NCBI GenBank assembly: GCA_050084985.1
Contig: JBITNC010000001.1
Location: 18,786,001-18,850,000 of the forward strand
Reading direction: 5' to 3'
Source of the DNA: Nageia nagi
Taxonomy: Eukaryota > Pinophyta
DNA: 64,000 bases
The position numbers and the translations under genes are program-made. Under the pieces are notes generated by a model. It worked only from the letters and a program-made list of their open reading frames with translations. It did no database searches and was not told the origin of the DNA. Shown here piece after piece: positions 45,176-58,220 of the stretch. Every line of letters begins with the position of its first letter. Within the stretch, counting starts at the first letter, position 1.

Positions 45176-48100
45176 ATACCCCAAGAGAACAAAAAATGGA
45201 TTGACCTATATTTGAGAAATTTTTTATTACATTCTTGCTAGATTATTTGAAATTCTAAAAGTAATGATATAACTATGTTTTTCTTAAATTATGAAAAGAG
45301 AATGATGTAAGAAGTTATATATTACCTAATCTTATTCGTGTTCTTCTTGGAGGTGTTGAGTTTATGAGAATTTAAGAATTTTGGTATTTTTGTTATAGAG
45401 AACAAAAACATTAGTAATTTTGATTATGCTTCAGAAAATGAAATGATGAATTTCCTATAGGATTTGATATGTGCAAAATGGTTTTGATGTTTTCCAAAGT
45501 GATCAAGACCCTTCTTTATTAGTAGTAATCATGATTGCATATGATAAATAATACACATTGTAAAATATATGATAATATTCTTGAAAAAATATATGAAAGC
45601 ATACTTGATAAAATCTATGAAAGTATTATTTATAAGTTATATGAAATCATTATTGAAATGAAGTAATTTGCAATGAAAAAAGATATACCTAATTTTGAAT
45701 TGAATTTGATAGGGTGAAGTTGCATTTGAACTTATAGTGGATTTACTATTAATATTACTAATTTGACCTATATTTTTTCTTTTTATATATTGATGTTATT
45801 TTAGTTATAGACTTCAATACTATTGGTGTTTTTGTTTTATGAATTTTTGCTTATGAAATTGAAACTACCATATTTTGAGTCCTAACTATTCTAAACCTTT
45901 TGATTTCTTATTGATTATTATCCTTGGATGATTCTTATTTATTATTGATTATACTTTATGATTAATGAATTTCATTTGGCACTAGATGGCATTGAACATG
46001 ATTCTCATTTTCCTTCTAGCTAAATTGAATCTAATTCTTACTTATCCCCCTAGCTGAGCTGAATATGATTCTCACTTTCCCCATAGATAAACTGAATCAC
46101 TTTCCCATTAGATGAACTGAATTTGAATCTAACTTTTATTGATATTTCATATTGGAAAATTTTGATAAACATAAAATGCACTTAGCTAGATATGAAATGC
46201 CCTAACTAAACATGATTTACACTTGATTAACATAAAAAGTGCTCGATAAGTTTTTTATGATCATGATATATGAATTATTATTCATAAGATCTTGATGAAG
46301 ATGATGGAGCGTGATGAATGATGATAGATCGATAGATTTGAAATATGGTACAAAAGATGATAATAGATTAGAGATATGATGAAATATTAATAAAGATGAT
46401 AAATATCATAATTATAGAGATGATGCTTTTTGATTAAATCTTGATATGTAGATGAGATATTATCACATCCCACTAGATTGTAGCCTTGAAACATTGTGAT
46501 ACTATAAGACTTAATATGAATATTTGATACTATGGTGTGAATTTTCTATGATGATGGCATATTTTGTAATTTCATTCCTATTTATGATGCATGACTATCA
46601 TGGCTCACAAGACCACGATCCTAAATACATTATGACTCATCAAAAATTTAAATGCATGTTTGATATTGTAGTCTAGATATGCTTCAATGTTGTTGATAAT
46701 AGCACATTATGAGATTGTATTCCTATACATGTTACTTGATTTTCTTATATTATCTTAAAAGCATTGGTACTGCTAATATGTTTTTATCTTGCGAGGTATT
46801 ATTAAGGAGCATACATGGTTTAGATAATAAAGGTACATGGAATTTGCATGAATTCATGAGGTTTGTAAATAATCAATAAATACGTATCTCGTATACTCAA
46901 TGCATCTTAGTCATATAAGTTTTTCCTTTACTTATTTCAAGTTGAAATTTTTTACCATCAAGTCATTGCATTGAAGGAATATCATTATACCAAGCAAGTG
47001 CATAAAAATGACATATTCATTTCAATATAATTGCATAGATTCATTACATAATCACATAAGAATCATTGTACATAATACATAAAATAAGTACATGAGAACA
47101 ACATGATCATTTCAAGATCATTGAGATTGCACTTAGCACATGGAGCAAATGCATGAGACTAGCATATTCATTCCATAAATCATCTTGAAGAATTGCACAT
47201 ATTACATTACTAGATGCACAAAGTAAGTTTAAAAAGGGAAAAAATAACATTTTGTACAAATGAAGAAGCAATCAAAGCTGGGTCTACATAGGATATATAG
47301 GCATCAATGAGATGTAAAGGAACAAGGGAAGTTGGTAAGATTGAAGTGTGAATAGAAAAAATAGAGTAGAATAGTGTAGCAAAAGATAAGATGAAGCATA
47401 CTTAGTTGGATGAGGAGGCTATTGATAGATACAAATAATTTTTCTACAAAAGGCTTTAAAGGTAAACTAGAAACCATCAAACCTCCATAGAATAAACTAA
47501 TCCATAATAGAATGCTAGCTAAAGAAATGTTACTAGCATGGAAATTTAACCTAACATTTGAAGCTTTAGAAGATAATATGACCTTTGAAGAAAGGAAAAA
47601 TTAGGCATGATATGTTTATTTTTACAAGTATAACTATGGAAATCATTATTTCATTTAAGAGGAATTCAAATAAAATATGAAGAACTAGTCAATTTTGAGG
47701 ATCCCAAAAGTGAACTTGCGAATCTATTTCTGTAGTCCTATTCTGCATGTAGAGGATTAAGTTCTATACCTCTTAAACTATGCTTTTATGTATTAGTAGG
47801 AATTTTGTATTTCTTGATATCCTATATAACGTAGATTTGATGATAACATGAATAGAAGATGATAGAAGCTTTAGACTGATTTATAGTGTAATAACTTAGT
47901 TTCCTTGTAATATCAATTTTTTTGGACACTGTGAAGTTTTGGAGGGCTTCTCAAAAATCTATTTTTCTTATTAATAAAAAATTTACCCTAATTAATAAAA
48001 AAAGAAAATTTTTTACATAGTATTTCATACACTGCATAGAGCAATGTAACATTCTATCATTAATATTTTCATGAAAATATGGATTCATGAAGAATTGCAA

Positions 48101-50119
48101 TTATCATTATTCATATAGAATTGCAAGAGTACTAATGATAGTTGCATTCAACTAAATGAAATAGTATGACACCTTACATCAAGTAATTGCATTAAAAAAT
48201 CTAGGACACTTGTATACATGTATGGGATAATAGAGTTTTATGGTATTTTCATGGTCATAAGTGCATTTAGTTATATAAATGCATGAGTCATCCATAGACA
48301 TATGTAAAGTGTCAAGTCCCCATTTTATACCTACAAAAACCCAAATCAAACATTAGCAATATAAACCTAAAAATCCAAGATTACCTATCCTAATTATTAA
48401 TGGTTATACCTAATCTTAAAATTTAAACTAAGCCTAAGTCTTGCTTAGACCTAAGAACCTAGATACCCAACATTTATAACATTAAGTATGTGAAGACATA
48501 CTAAGTGGGGGGGGGGGGCATAGGGGGGGATGCAAAGTTATTAAAAATAAGTTAAAAATCCATATAACATTGGAAAGTATCAATGGGAGGAAATTGAGAT
48601 AGGAAATCATATTTTTGTTGAGTTTGAATTATGAAAATGATTCTCCAATGTGGTTTCAAGGAGATTATTTGATGACCCTCCATTTAGAAATGATCAATGG
48701 CTATGATCCATAGATATCAAGCCATAATCAAATTCATTTGGGATTAAAATATAATGATGATTAGTCACACATTAGGTGAGAAGAATTCCTTATTTGGTGC
48801 TTGAGGACATTCCCCTAGTCTTTTATATGAAAAAATTACCTTTAATTGATTTTTTCCCCAACACTAGTGTTGAGTTACTGAGTAAAAATTGTAACTTGAG
48901 GGTCATCTACTAAAATAATTATACTCTTTGGTTATCAAATATGATCTTTTCAACTTTTGTATTGATTGAAACACTGCATAGAAAAATATTATGATGATAT
49001 TTTACAACACATGATAACATTTGATGACTTAAATAAATTAGACAAACTTTGTATAAACTTGAATAACTTTAGCTAAATTTAAATATACTTAGGAAAAACA
49101 TGATCAATTTAGATAAATTAAGGATTAGAAAAGCATAATGATCATATTCTTAGGAATCGTATGAAAAATAAAGATAATGTACAAGAAAAATTTACATGTA
49201 CTTACCTCTTGGTGAAGACCTAAAAATTAAATCCTTTGGTGAAAATATGCGATGCAATTCAGTACTGGTGTTGCATGCAACACTAGCTCTATGGAATATA
49301 ATAAATATTTCTTTTATTTTTGAAATACATATCTTATATGATGAATTAACTTGAGAGAAATGTAAATGACCTATGTTTTATGGATAAATTTTCTAGAACA
49401 CTCTTCTAAATGATGAGCCTTACTTTGGTGGCACCTTCCTTTTTGAATTTTCCTTTTGATAATTTTGTTATTTTGATGATCATATTTTGAGAATCAAGGA
49501 ATTGACACAACTTTGAAATAAGTGCAAAAACTTAAGTTCTTACTACTAAAATCATTTCTATGTTTAGATATTGAAAATATATAGACCTACTTGTTGTTGA
49601 TCATGCATATAAAGGTTTGAGATGCATGAAATTGGTTGTAAAATTTTTCTCTTTGCCTTCCACAATCTATAACTTATATGCTTCATAGTGATTTTTATTT
49701 GAATATGAATGGTCCAATCCAACTGGATTCAAATTTGCCCTTATTTTCTTGCTCCAATTTGGTTTTATGATGGTTTTCCTTAAGTACCAAATCACCAATT
49801 GGAATTAGTTTGGTAATATTTTCTTACTACATGCCTTTTTTATCTTATTTTGATAAATCTTGAGGTTTTTAAGAGCATTTAACCTCTTTTCATAAAGTCC
49901 TTTCAACTAATCCAACCTTGTAGGTCTTACTTCTTGCTTAGTTGTTGTACTTTCTAATGAGACCCTTAATGATGGAATTTCAACCTCCAAAGGTAAAATT
50001 GCTTCATAAATATATAATAAAGAATATGTAGTGAATCTCATGGATGATATAATGTTAGTTATTTAATCCCATAAAGCATACACTAACTGTTTGTGCCAAT
50101 TTGTATCATGTTTCTTTAC
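45176..50119 (-). other. Non-coding 3' region of the Tat element
   Basis: Nearly 5 kb without any recognisable domain, AT-rich, with diffuse repeats near 46.4-46.8 kb and a guanine-rich tract at 48507-48529. A long non-coding 3' part is normal for this lineage. Other insertions may hide here, but none could be delimited. Confidence 0.5.
48507..48529 (+). repeat. G12-CATA-G7 tract
   Basis: Twelve Gs, four other bases, then seven Gs, in otherwise AT-rich DNA. It could fold as a G-quadruplex or could simply be slippage or an assembly-sensitive homopolymer. Confidence 0.8.
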
Positions 50120-50620
50120 TATTTTGTATAATATATTTAAAATTATTTTGTTTATAGCTTCAACTTGTCCATTGCCTTGGGGATAATAGGATAAACCAAA
50201 ATTTTTATAAATCTTGAATCTTTCATAAATGTTTTTTACATCCTTGTATCTAAAGTTAGTACCTTGTCTATAATGATATTTGATGTAATGCCAAATATTG
50301 CAATTATATATTCAATAAAGAAGTTGATTATTTGAGGTAATTTGGAAGATATGAGTAGGATATATTCAATTGAATTTGTGAATTATTTAGTGGTTGTGAT
50401 AATGAATTTATGTCCCTCCCTTGATTTAATATTAATAAATCCAATGAGATCTACAACCCAAATGAGAAATGACCAAGGAGAAACCATTATGTGAAGGCCA
50501 TGAGAAGGTGTCAGTTGTAAATTAACATGTTTTTAACAACTTATACATTTATTTATATGAGTAATGTAGTCATGAAGCATGGATAATAAATAATTTCATC
50601 ATTTTATGAGTTTATAATGC
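50120..50620 (-). pseudogene. Tat element integrase
   Basis: Minus-strand fragments LHIMVSPWSFLIWVVDLIGF (the PPxPLxxxxxPWPFxxWGxDxIG block), EGHKFI, FGITSNIIIDK, and GNGQVEAINKIILNI (catalytic Glu segment). Several frameshifts and stops. Confidence 0.75.
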
Positions 50621-51041
50621 ATGGTTATACCATTGAAATGAACTCCACTTTGACCATCATGTACTTGTTCAATAGAAATTTCAATTTCAAAAGGAAGTAA
50701 ATAGCTAAGAAATGTAATTTCAAAAGATATTTTATATAAAGTATCATGAATAAGGATATACCTTACAACTATATTATTGAGCCTTGTATTTTGATTCTTT
50801 GATTTGCAAGTTTTAGATAAGGTTCTATCTTTGAGGTATTTGTATATATATCAACATATCAAGCTTCATGAGGTACCATAAAATAAGCATTTGCATGACG
50901 TGCATCAAGAACTTTTAAAATATCATCAAAATCAACAACATGAGATGGATTTTTAATACTTTTTAGCATTATTATTGTGTATTCATCTTCAACTACATTT
51001 TGTGTCAAATAAGTATCATTCACCATGGTATCAACCATTTT

Positions 51042-51446
51042 CTATTGATCCTTGGAATATTTTCTACTTAAACCATTTAAAAAATAAGCACTCAAGATGT
51101 ATTCAAATAGCACTTTGTAAGGAACCAATTTCTCATCCTTTATATTGTACACACCATTAATATGATTTAAAACAAGTTGAGAATCTCTATAGATTATAAT
51201 ATTGTAAACTTTAAGTGATATGGAAACCTTCATTCCTAAAATTAGAGATTCATACTCAACCATATTATTGGTACAGTCAAATGTAAGTTTATATGTCACA
51301 TGAATAATCTCATATTTAAGAGTGCCAAAAATAATTATTTCCCTTGCTCCTTTCATGCATTTGGATACATCAAAATATAGGATCCATTCTTTGTCTTCAT
51401 CTTGTTTATGATCAAAAGTCCATAACCTCATCTCTAAATTCTTCAT
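51042..51446 (-). pseudogene. Tat element archaeal-type RNase H
   Basis: Still open over 134 codons. WILYFDVSKCMKG, CTNNMVEYESLILGM and IIYRDSQLVLNHINGVYNIK carry the Asp, Glu and Asp of the second RNase H found in Tat-lineage elements. The remarkable preservation of this part compared with RT may be chance. Confidence 0.85.
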
Positions 51447-51479
51447 GACATGGGGTTGATTCTTGAGAAGAATTATTTG

Positions 51480-52000
51480 CTAGGAAAGTTTCTATAGCTT
51501 TCCCTTTTATGCATATAGAAAAGGTCAAATTATTCAAGAAACATGATCCATTTGGATATATTTCCTTGGATATGTAGCTTGGATAAGAGGTATTTTAGTG
51601 CATCAGCTTGGGCAACTGCAAATATTAAGTTGGTGATCATATAGTATGTCAACATTTTTGAAGCATAAAAATGGCATAAAATAACTTTTCTATTGGAGTA
51701 TATCTTGTTTCATGCTCAAGAAATATCTTAGAACTATAGTAAATCTCACTCTCTTTACCCATCATCAATGTTTTGTACAATCATTTCCCTAAGGCATGTT
51801 GAGTAGTATAAATATACAAGTGTAAAGGTTTGGAATAATCAACAAGAACTAAGATAAGAGGATTGAGTAAATACCTTTTCATGTATTCAAGTGTAGCTTG
51901 ATATTTGGCATTCCAAAAAAACTTTATTTCTTTCTTGAGGAGATGAATGTAAGGTGTATTCCTACCAACCAACTAAGATATGAATCTTCTCATAACTTGC
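51480..52000 (-). pseudogene. Tat element RNase H connected to RT
   Basis: Fragments IKFFWNAKYQATLEYMKRYL, PLHLYIYTTQHALGK and YYSSKIFLEHETRYTPIEKL correspond to the F-W...C..AF..LK, P-LYIxxSxxAxGxVL and YYxSKxLxxAExRYxxxEK blocks. Stops between the pieces. Confidence 0.8.
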
Positions 52001-52149
52001 AACTTTTCTTGGAAACTTCTTAGTTGCTTCAAATTCTTAGGCTGTGGTGTATCATTAATGTTATTAACTCTCTTTTAATCAATATCAATACCTCTATTGG
52101 AAATAATAAATCCTAATAGTTTTCCACTTGAGATACCAAAGATAAATTT

Positions 52150-52945
52150 TTGGGGCTTTAATATGAGTTTGTATTATTTTAGTCTTTCAAAAACAACAAG
52201 AAGATCCCTTATATGATCCTCATTTTTTGTGATTTTATTAAGAAGTAATACACATATACTTTGACTATTTCATGGATGAAATCATGGAGCATGGCCATCA
52301 TGACCCTTTGATAAGTAGAACTTGTATTTTTTAATCTAAAAGGCATTACCTTGTAATAGAAAGTACCCCAAGGTGTGTAGAAGGCTACCATATGCATATA
52401 AAATGGATTGATTCTAATTTGCTTATATCCTAAAAATCCATGTATAAATGAGAGTGCTTCATAGCTAGTTGTAGAATCAAAAGTCATGTCAATATGTGGA
52501 AGAGGGAAATTATCTTTAGGGAAATCCTTATTAATGCCTTGAAAATCAATGCAACATCTAACCTATCCAATAGGCTTCATGGCTAGAATAATATTTGATA
52601 ACCATGGTGAATAATCAATAGGTTCAATGAATCCAACCTTAAGATACTTATTAATTTTTATTTTTATCAAAAGTGCCATTTTTGGATGCATATGTCTCCA
52701 TTTGTACTGAATAGGTTTAGCATCCTCATGAAATACTAAGTTTTGTACAATGAAATCATGATTAAGGCCATACATGACATCATATGACCAAGCAAAATTT
52801 CACCAAATTGGATTGTAAATTTATAGTAAGTTGACCTTTCATGTTTATCAAATAATACCCCTAACTTTATTAATTTGGGTTCCTCTTGGGCTCTAATATT
52901 CAGGTCCACCAGCTCTTCATTTATGTAAGTAGGATTATCACCCAA
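52150..52945 (-). pseudogene. Tat element reverse transcriptase, active site destroyed
   Basis: Blocks in order: RHMHPKMALLIKIKINKYLK, GFIEPIDYSPWLSNIILAMK, RCCIDFQGINKDFPKDNFPL, SFIHGFLGYKQI, MPFRLKNTSSTYQRVM, and VKVYVYYFLIKS. In active elements the last reads YVDDxLVKS and SFIHG reads SFMDG. Both catalytic Asp sites are therefore lost (D to H, and DD to YY). Confidence 0.88.
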
Positions 52946-53420
52946 CTAAGAAGGAATTAGAAATGCCCTTATCCCTAATGTATGAGTACATCAAATAAGT
53001 CATGTTTTTATTTTTTGATTTTCTTATTTTTTGTATAAAATATGGAAAGAGACTTCATGAAAAAGGAAAAAAATCCACTATTATTTGAACCTCAAATCCA
53101 ATGTAGGTATAAGGTTGAAAGAACTTATTTTATCCTTTTATTTTAGCATGAAACATAGGATACTTCATTCATACTCCCATTACATCTAGAATAGAATCAT
53201 TAGTTTCAAATATATCCATAGCTTCAAGGACTAACAAAGATTTGGAGTAATTAGTTAAATTGCACACTATTTGCCCAACATTGATGCTATGATGTATTGG
53301 TCTATGACCTTTCTATGATGGATACTTACTTTCTAAAATCTTGACCATATTTATAATTACACTATCAAAATTTAAGCCTTTGATATCCAAGCTATAACTA
53401 TTGAAACTGAAAGTAGTATT

Positions 53421-54103
53421 GAAGAAAAAAATGCACTTTAACACATGAGGCTTGGGAACTTGAATTTTCAAAGTTTGAAGACACTTCCATTAATGGTGAG
53501 AGGGATGTCACAAGTAGAATATTGCAAAGAAGTATGTGAGGGATGTGAACTTGGAAAGTAAACAAGGAGCAAGTTTCCAAAGGAAGAGGCATGGAGATCC
53601 AAATATCCTCTACAACTAGTCCATACTGATATGTGTGGACTTATATAAACCCAAATTTTTAGTAAATCCTCTTACTTTATTTTATCACTTTCATTGATTA
53701 TTTTAGTAGAATGTGTTGGGCTTACTTCATTAAAAGTAAATACGAGGCATTGGATTATTTTAAAGAATTCATAAATTTTGTTGAGAAGCAAAGTGGTTAT
53801 AATGTGAAGTGTTTGAGAAGCAATAGAGGCAAAGAGTATTGTAGTAATGAATTCTTTCAGTATTGCAAAGAAAATGGCATTAGGAGACATATCACCTCTC
53901 CCTACACACCACAACAAAATGATGTAGCAAAAAGGAAAAATAGGACCTTGGTTGAGATGGCAAGAAGCATGATGCAAACCAAGAAATTGTACAATGCTTA
54001 TTGGGCTAAAGCAATAAGAACAACAATGTATATTTTGAATAGGTATCCTAAAATAAGCTTGAATAAAATCACTCCCCATGAAGCTTGGTCTGAGAGAAAA
54101 ATA
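53421..54103 (+). mobile_element. Orphan copia integrase fragment inside the Tat element
   Basis: About 680 bases match 34459-35138 of the copia element at roughly 90% identity by eye, from the HMRLGHL pre-integrase start to PHEAWSERK, on the opposite strand to the host element. There are no LTRs, no poly(A) and no other copia sequence. The catalytic segments read LRSNRGKEYC and DVAKRKNRTL: Asp is Asn and Glu is Lys, both explained by G-to-A changes, in part at CpG sites of the other copy. The origin by repair-linked copying or nested insertion and deletion is unknown. Confidence 0.85.
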
Positions 54104-54265
54104 ACACTAGCTCTATAGTGATGCATGCACAATAATGTTGGTGCTATAGGGAGAACTGACATTGGATCACTTACTTCTTAGGTTATCCATTTTATTGATG
54201 GAACCAATGATGTGTTTGTCCTTGAATTTGTATAGTTCCATATATATCTCTTTGATATTAGATTC

Positions 54266-54730
54266 TTATGCTTTAGCTTTGGACTTTTCTTCCTTCTTAA
54301 TCTCATTTAATGGAACTAAGGTGGCCTCCACCCTTACAATCATACTTTTGGGATCATCCTTTGCATATGTTATGTGATTTTGTCCTTCATGTCTAAATTT
54401 AAAACACCTATAAAGAGTAGATGAAACTATTGATCCCCATGGAATGGATCTATGATCTTCCCAATAAGATGTTATAAGGTATCCTTTTTTCCAACACATA
54501 AACCTTAGTTTCTACAATCTTTGACCCCACTTGAATTGGAAGATATATGAAACCTACACACTATTTCTCAACATTATCAAACCCCTTTATTTGTACCTTT
54601 AGTTTTCCAATACTTTTAACAATATTCTTATCAAACTCTTGTAGGAATTTCAAGGAAAAAATATTTAGGCCAAATCCTATATCAACAAGTTCCTCTTTTG
54701 TAGTTTTATCATTGATTTTGAACTTAATAT
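54266..54730 (-). pseudogene. Tat element aspartic protease and downstream conserved region
   Basis: Minus-strand EELVDIGFGLNIFSLKFLQE (54690-54630) is the LVDTGSSLNIL protease motif with Asp-Ile-Gly instead of Asp-Thr/Ser-Gly. Further on, IKGFDNVEK and VETKVYVL follow. HRSIPWGSIVSSTLYRCFKF (54455-54395) is the GRPWIHxxGAVPSTLHQ-type block that lies after the protease in this lineage. Confidence 0.75.
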
Positions 54731-55049
54731 GAAGTGCCAAGTTGTAATATATGATATCATCATCGAATCATACCATATTGACTTATTTAAGAGACTCAAA
54801 ACTTATATTAATGCACTTAAAATAATATTAACATTAATTTATTCTTCATCTAATGCTCTAAAGAAATATTTCCTATGCTTATCAAAGGTCATAATTAATT
54901 TATACATGCTAATATTGGTAGGAGTATTCTTTAATTGAGTAGCACAATCACATTTAAATTTATTACAAGGAAAAATAATAGTTAATATACTTTATGATGG
55001 AATTTATTTCAAATTAGGGACACCTTTATATTTTCCTTGTATAGAAACA

Positions 55050-56072
55050 TTTCACTCTTCCTTAGATGAAGAGTCTTGTTCAGATTCTTGTTCTTCTTTA
55101 TGGATAACCATGTTTACTAATTTATGGATGTATTGATTTGTAATAGGCTTTATTATTTCTCCATTTTTGTACTCAATTATATTCTTATCAAGAATATCCT
55201 TTAATACTTTCTTAAGTTCTAAGAAACTATTGGTGTAATGGTTTGTCACTTGATGATAACTAGAAAATGATCCATGCTTGTATGACTTAAGTTTTTCCTC
55301 CTCATGTTTAAATTCTTTCCCTTATAATTTTTCTATTAAACCCTTTTCTACATAATCATCAAAATTTTTATAGGGTAAGCAGGAAGCTTAATGGAATTTT
55401 CTAACCTTTTGGAATATTAAGGAGGATCATTACTAATTTTGGCAATATTAACTTTGGTATCCTCCTTTGTTGGGTATGTTTTCTTAAGGGAATCATTATT
55501 GGTAGATGTATATTTGATTTTTCCTCATTTTACCTTGGCCTTTTCTTTTTGAATTAGTGTATGGGTCATTTCTATAAATTGTTTCTTCATGTAATCAATT
55601 GCAGCATACTTGAGAATAGGATTGATGCTTTGCAAAAATAATTTTGCAATATGCTTTTTAGTAACAAAACCATCAAATGATCTTCATATTTTCTAATATA
55701 AAAATTTTCTAACATTTCACTAAGTCGTTGCTTGTAATTCATCATATCTATCAATATAGTAGCCTACTACACATTAAACTTGAGATGTGTCTTAAATAAT
55801 ATTCTCAACTAATTATATGAAGTAACTAAACTAGGTTCTAATGTATAAAACCATTTATGAGCCTCATTGGTAAGATTGAGAGGGAAATACTTGGACTTTA
55901 ATTTGTTGTTGATTCTGCATTTGAGTTCCTTTAGATACTCAAATCCTTGTAAATGAATGTTAATATCTTCTTCACCATTAAACTTCTCAAATTCTGGTTC
56001 CTTCTTCAAAGTAAGAAAGGTATTTTGAATAACATCACTTAGTGGATTACCTTTGTTGTTAAAATTATTCAT
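55050..56072 (-). pseudogene. Tat element gag
   Basis: The N-terminal part has FEKFNGEEDINIHLQGFEYL and FPLNLTNEAHKWFYTL, as in gag proteins (F-GxxDPxxHLxxF ... FPxSLxGxAxxWFxxL). The C-terminal part (55249-55052) contains YTNSFLELKKVLKDILDKNI, resembling the FxxLxxpLSxIlekLlxxgxI region, and ends acidic (EEQESEQDSSSKEE). Intervening sequence has stops. Confidence 0.75.
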
Positions 56073-57124
56073 TTTCTAAAAATGGATAAGAAATGCATTG
56101 AGTACATGTTTTGAAGTTCTAGATATTTATGGTAACTTAATGCTAATGCTTCTTACAATATTAGCACTACGTTTCTCAATTATTATTGCAATTATTTTGA
56201 AAAAGATGTCCATGTTGTTATAACCTTCCCTTTCTTTGCACTCACAAAATATGATAATTAAATTCATTTGAAAACTCTAGGTTTTTTAAGATGATAGAAA
56301 TATGATAATACTTGGAACATAAATTCAATAAAAACTAATTTAAGATTTGCAAAAATATAAAATGAGTTGGGTTCACCAAAATGTAGATGATAAAATGCCA
56401 TAATAGTTGTATTAAGGATGACGAAAATGTATATATATTTTAATTAAATAATAATAGAATTCAATCACCTGTGATATTGAGTAAATAAGATATATCTAAT
56501 GTAAAAGTGAAATAGAAAATAATTTAGTAATAACAAGATAAAATGAAGTAACTTGGTAACCTATGAGAAGGGAATGATAAATACTGATGTGCTTACTTAG
56601 ATGATCATTGTGTAGCTATTCATACTTGGTTGGATACTCAAGGATGATTTGGATGTACTTCTATCCAAAAGTACTGATGTTAGGATGATTTATGACCTAA
56701 CGATGGTGTTGATAACCCTTTAGCTTGTAACAAACCCACCTTGAGTCCAATAAACTAAGCCTTGATATATATGATAAAGTAGTGATGGATAAATATTGAG
56801 TATAATAGATTCCAATATTTATAGGTGGTTTTTAGAGATACCAAAAAGTTTTTGAGAGATATTCATAGTCCTATAAAGATGAAATCTTTATAATGTTCCT
56901 TGCATATTATTCTCTATTTATTGGATTGAGAGATTACCTAAATGCACTTTTGCATGCTAATATAGATGTTGCTAGTTCCTTGCACAAAATGAAAGAATTA
57001 TACATGAGAAATATATTTGGTGGATCATAATTGATAGTTGAAATATAACATAACATCATATTGATCATAACATAACAAGGGCCATATGACAACTATTTTT
57101 GGCCCAAAAGGGTACCAAATTAGG

Positions 57125-57435
57125 TGTTAACAATCCCAATTTACCTTTTAGGATTAGATCTAATAAGGAATTCCATACCTTGATCCATTATTTATACCTT
57201 GAAAAATAAGAAAGAATATTTTTAGTTGACATTCCAAGAATAATAAAATAACATTGATAATATCAAGAAATTTCTAGATATAATCATGATTAGGATATAT
57301 TAGCCTTGATTAGCATATGATCTAAGTGATTAGAACATTAGTATGAAATATATTTAGATAATTTAAAAACTATTTCTCTTATATAATATAAATATAATTT
57401 TATAATAAATGAAAAATCATTTATAGGTATCTACA
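57125..57435 (-). repeat. 5' LTR of the Tat element
   Basis: Read on the minus strand it runs from TGTAGATACCTATAAATGAT to GATTGTTAACA; the sequence CCTAATTTGGTACCC follows and should be the primer-binding site, whose tRNA I cannot name. Confidence 0.7.
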
Positions 57436-57834
57436 ACTTCTCTAAAAGAGGATTTTTATAGATCTTCTCTCAGTATAGAATGCATATGGTTAAATATGTG
57501 TCATGAGATTAAACTTGTAGAACTTTATGAATCTCACATCATTAATATTAAATACAATATGCATTATCTAAATATAATGGATTAGTTATACAAGTAGGTT
57601 TTTCAAAGGCTCCATATTTATTTCCAATATACTCATATTATAGACATTTAGGATGTAGGGAATATTTGACATCTCTTTCACCCATATCTTAGGCCTATAT
57701 TCATCATATTAGGTGAATTTTTCCTATTTAGATATTTCCCATGATAAAGTGCAACCTTTAAAGTATTATATTATTGTAGTCCCTACCTAATCATCTACTT
57801 TTCAATAGGTAGCTCATGATAGACCCTTATCTCT

Positions 57835-58220
57835 AACTGATTTATATGATTATCTATCCTAAATGGTTGGTAAAAACATGCTTAGGTTAGATGATTTCCA
57901 TTGTGAATTTATAAAATAAATTGTAATATGATGGATCTTGATCTTCTCCATGCTTACCTTGAGATCACAAGCTCTTATTCCATAGGTATTTTAATTAATC
58001 TATGGAATATCAAGTTCATCACTAATTTAGGGATCTAAAGTGTATCACAAGCTAGAGACCCATTGGAAATAACTTTACTTAATATTTCCTATAAAATTAT
58101 TGCCAAGGAATTGGCTTTGTGTATTTGTCCATTACTTCCTCTAATTGTAAAACCCAAGTAAATTATATTCATCCAAAATTGATACATCCTAGTATGTCTT
58201 GGTTATTTTGGAAGTTATGG
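57835..58220 (+). pseudogene. LINE reverse transcriptase N-terminal relic (plus strand)
   Basis: The reading DDFHCEFIK (like SPGPDGFxAEFYK) near 57890 is followed by RDPLEITLLNISYKIIAKEL (about 58055-58115) and PLLPLIVKPK with FIQN (to about 58185). These match the RPITLLNxxYKIIAKxLAxRLxPxLPxLIxxxQxxFIxxRxI block of L1 RT. The same strand and clade as the ORF1 and endonuclease relics at 39.4-41.4 kb suggest they are halves of one element split by the Tat insertion; an independent copy is the alternative. Confidence 0.55.

Larger units (their letters stand above)
43983..57435 (-). mobile_element. 13.5 kb Ty3/gypsy retrotransposon of Tat type, decayed
   Basis: Minus-strand order is LTR (57435-57125), leader, gag (56072-55050), aspartic protease (about 54730), reverse transcriptase (52945-52200), RNase H (51980-51480), a second archaeal-type RNase H (51446-51042), integrase (50620-50120), a long non-coding 3' region with tandem repeats, purine tract and LTR (44288-43983). 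The additional RNase H and the long repeat-bearing 3' region are known marks of the Tat/Ogre lineage. LTRs are about 310 bases and diverged. No target duplication is apparent. A copia integrase piece interrupts the protease-RT spacer. Confidence 0.8.
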
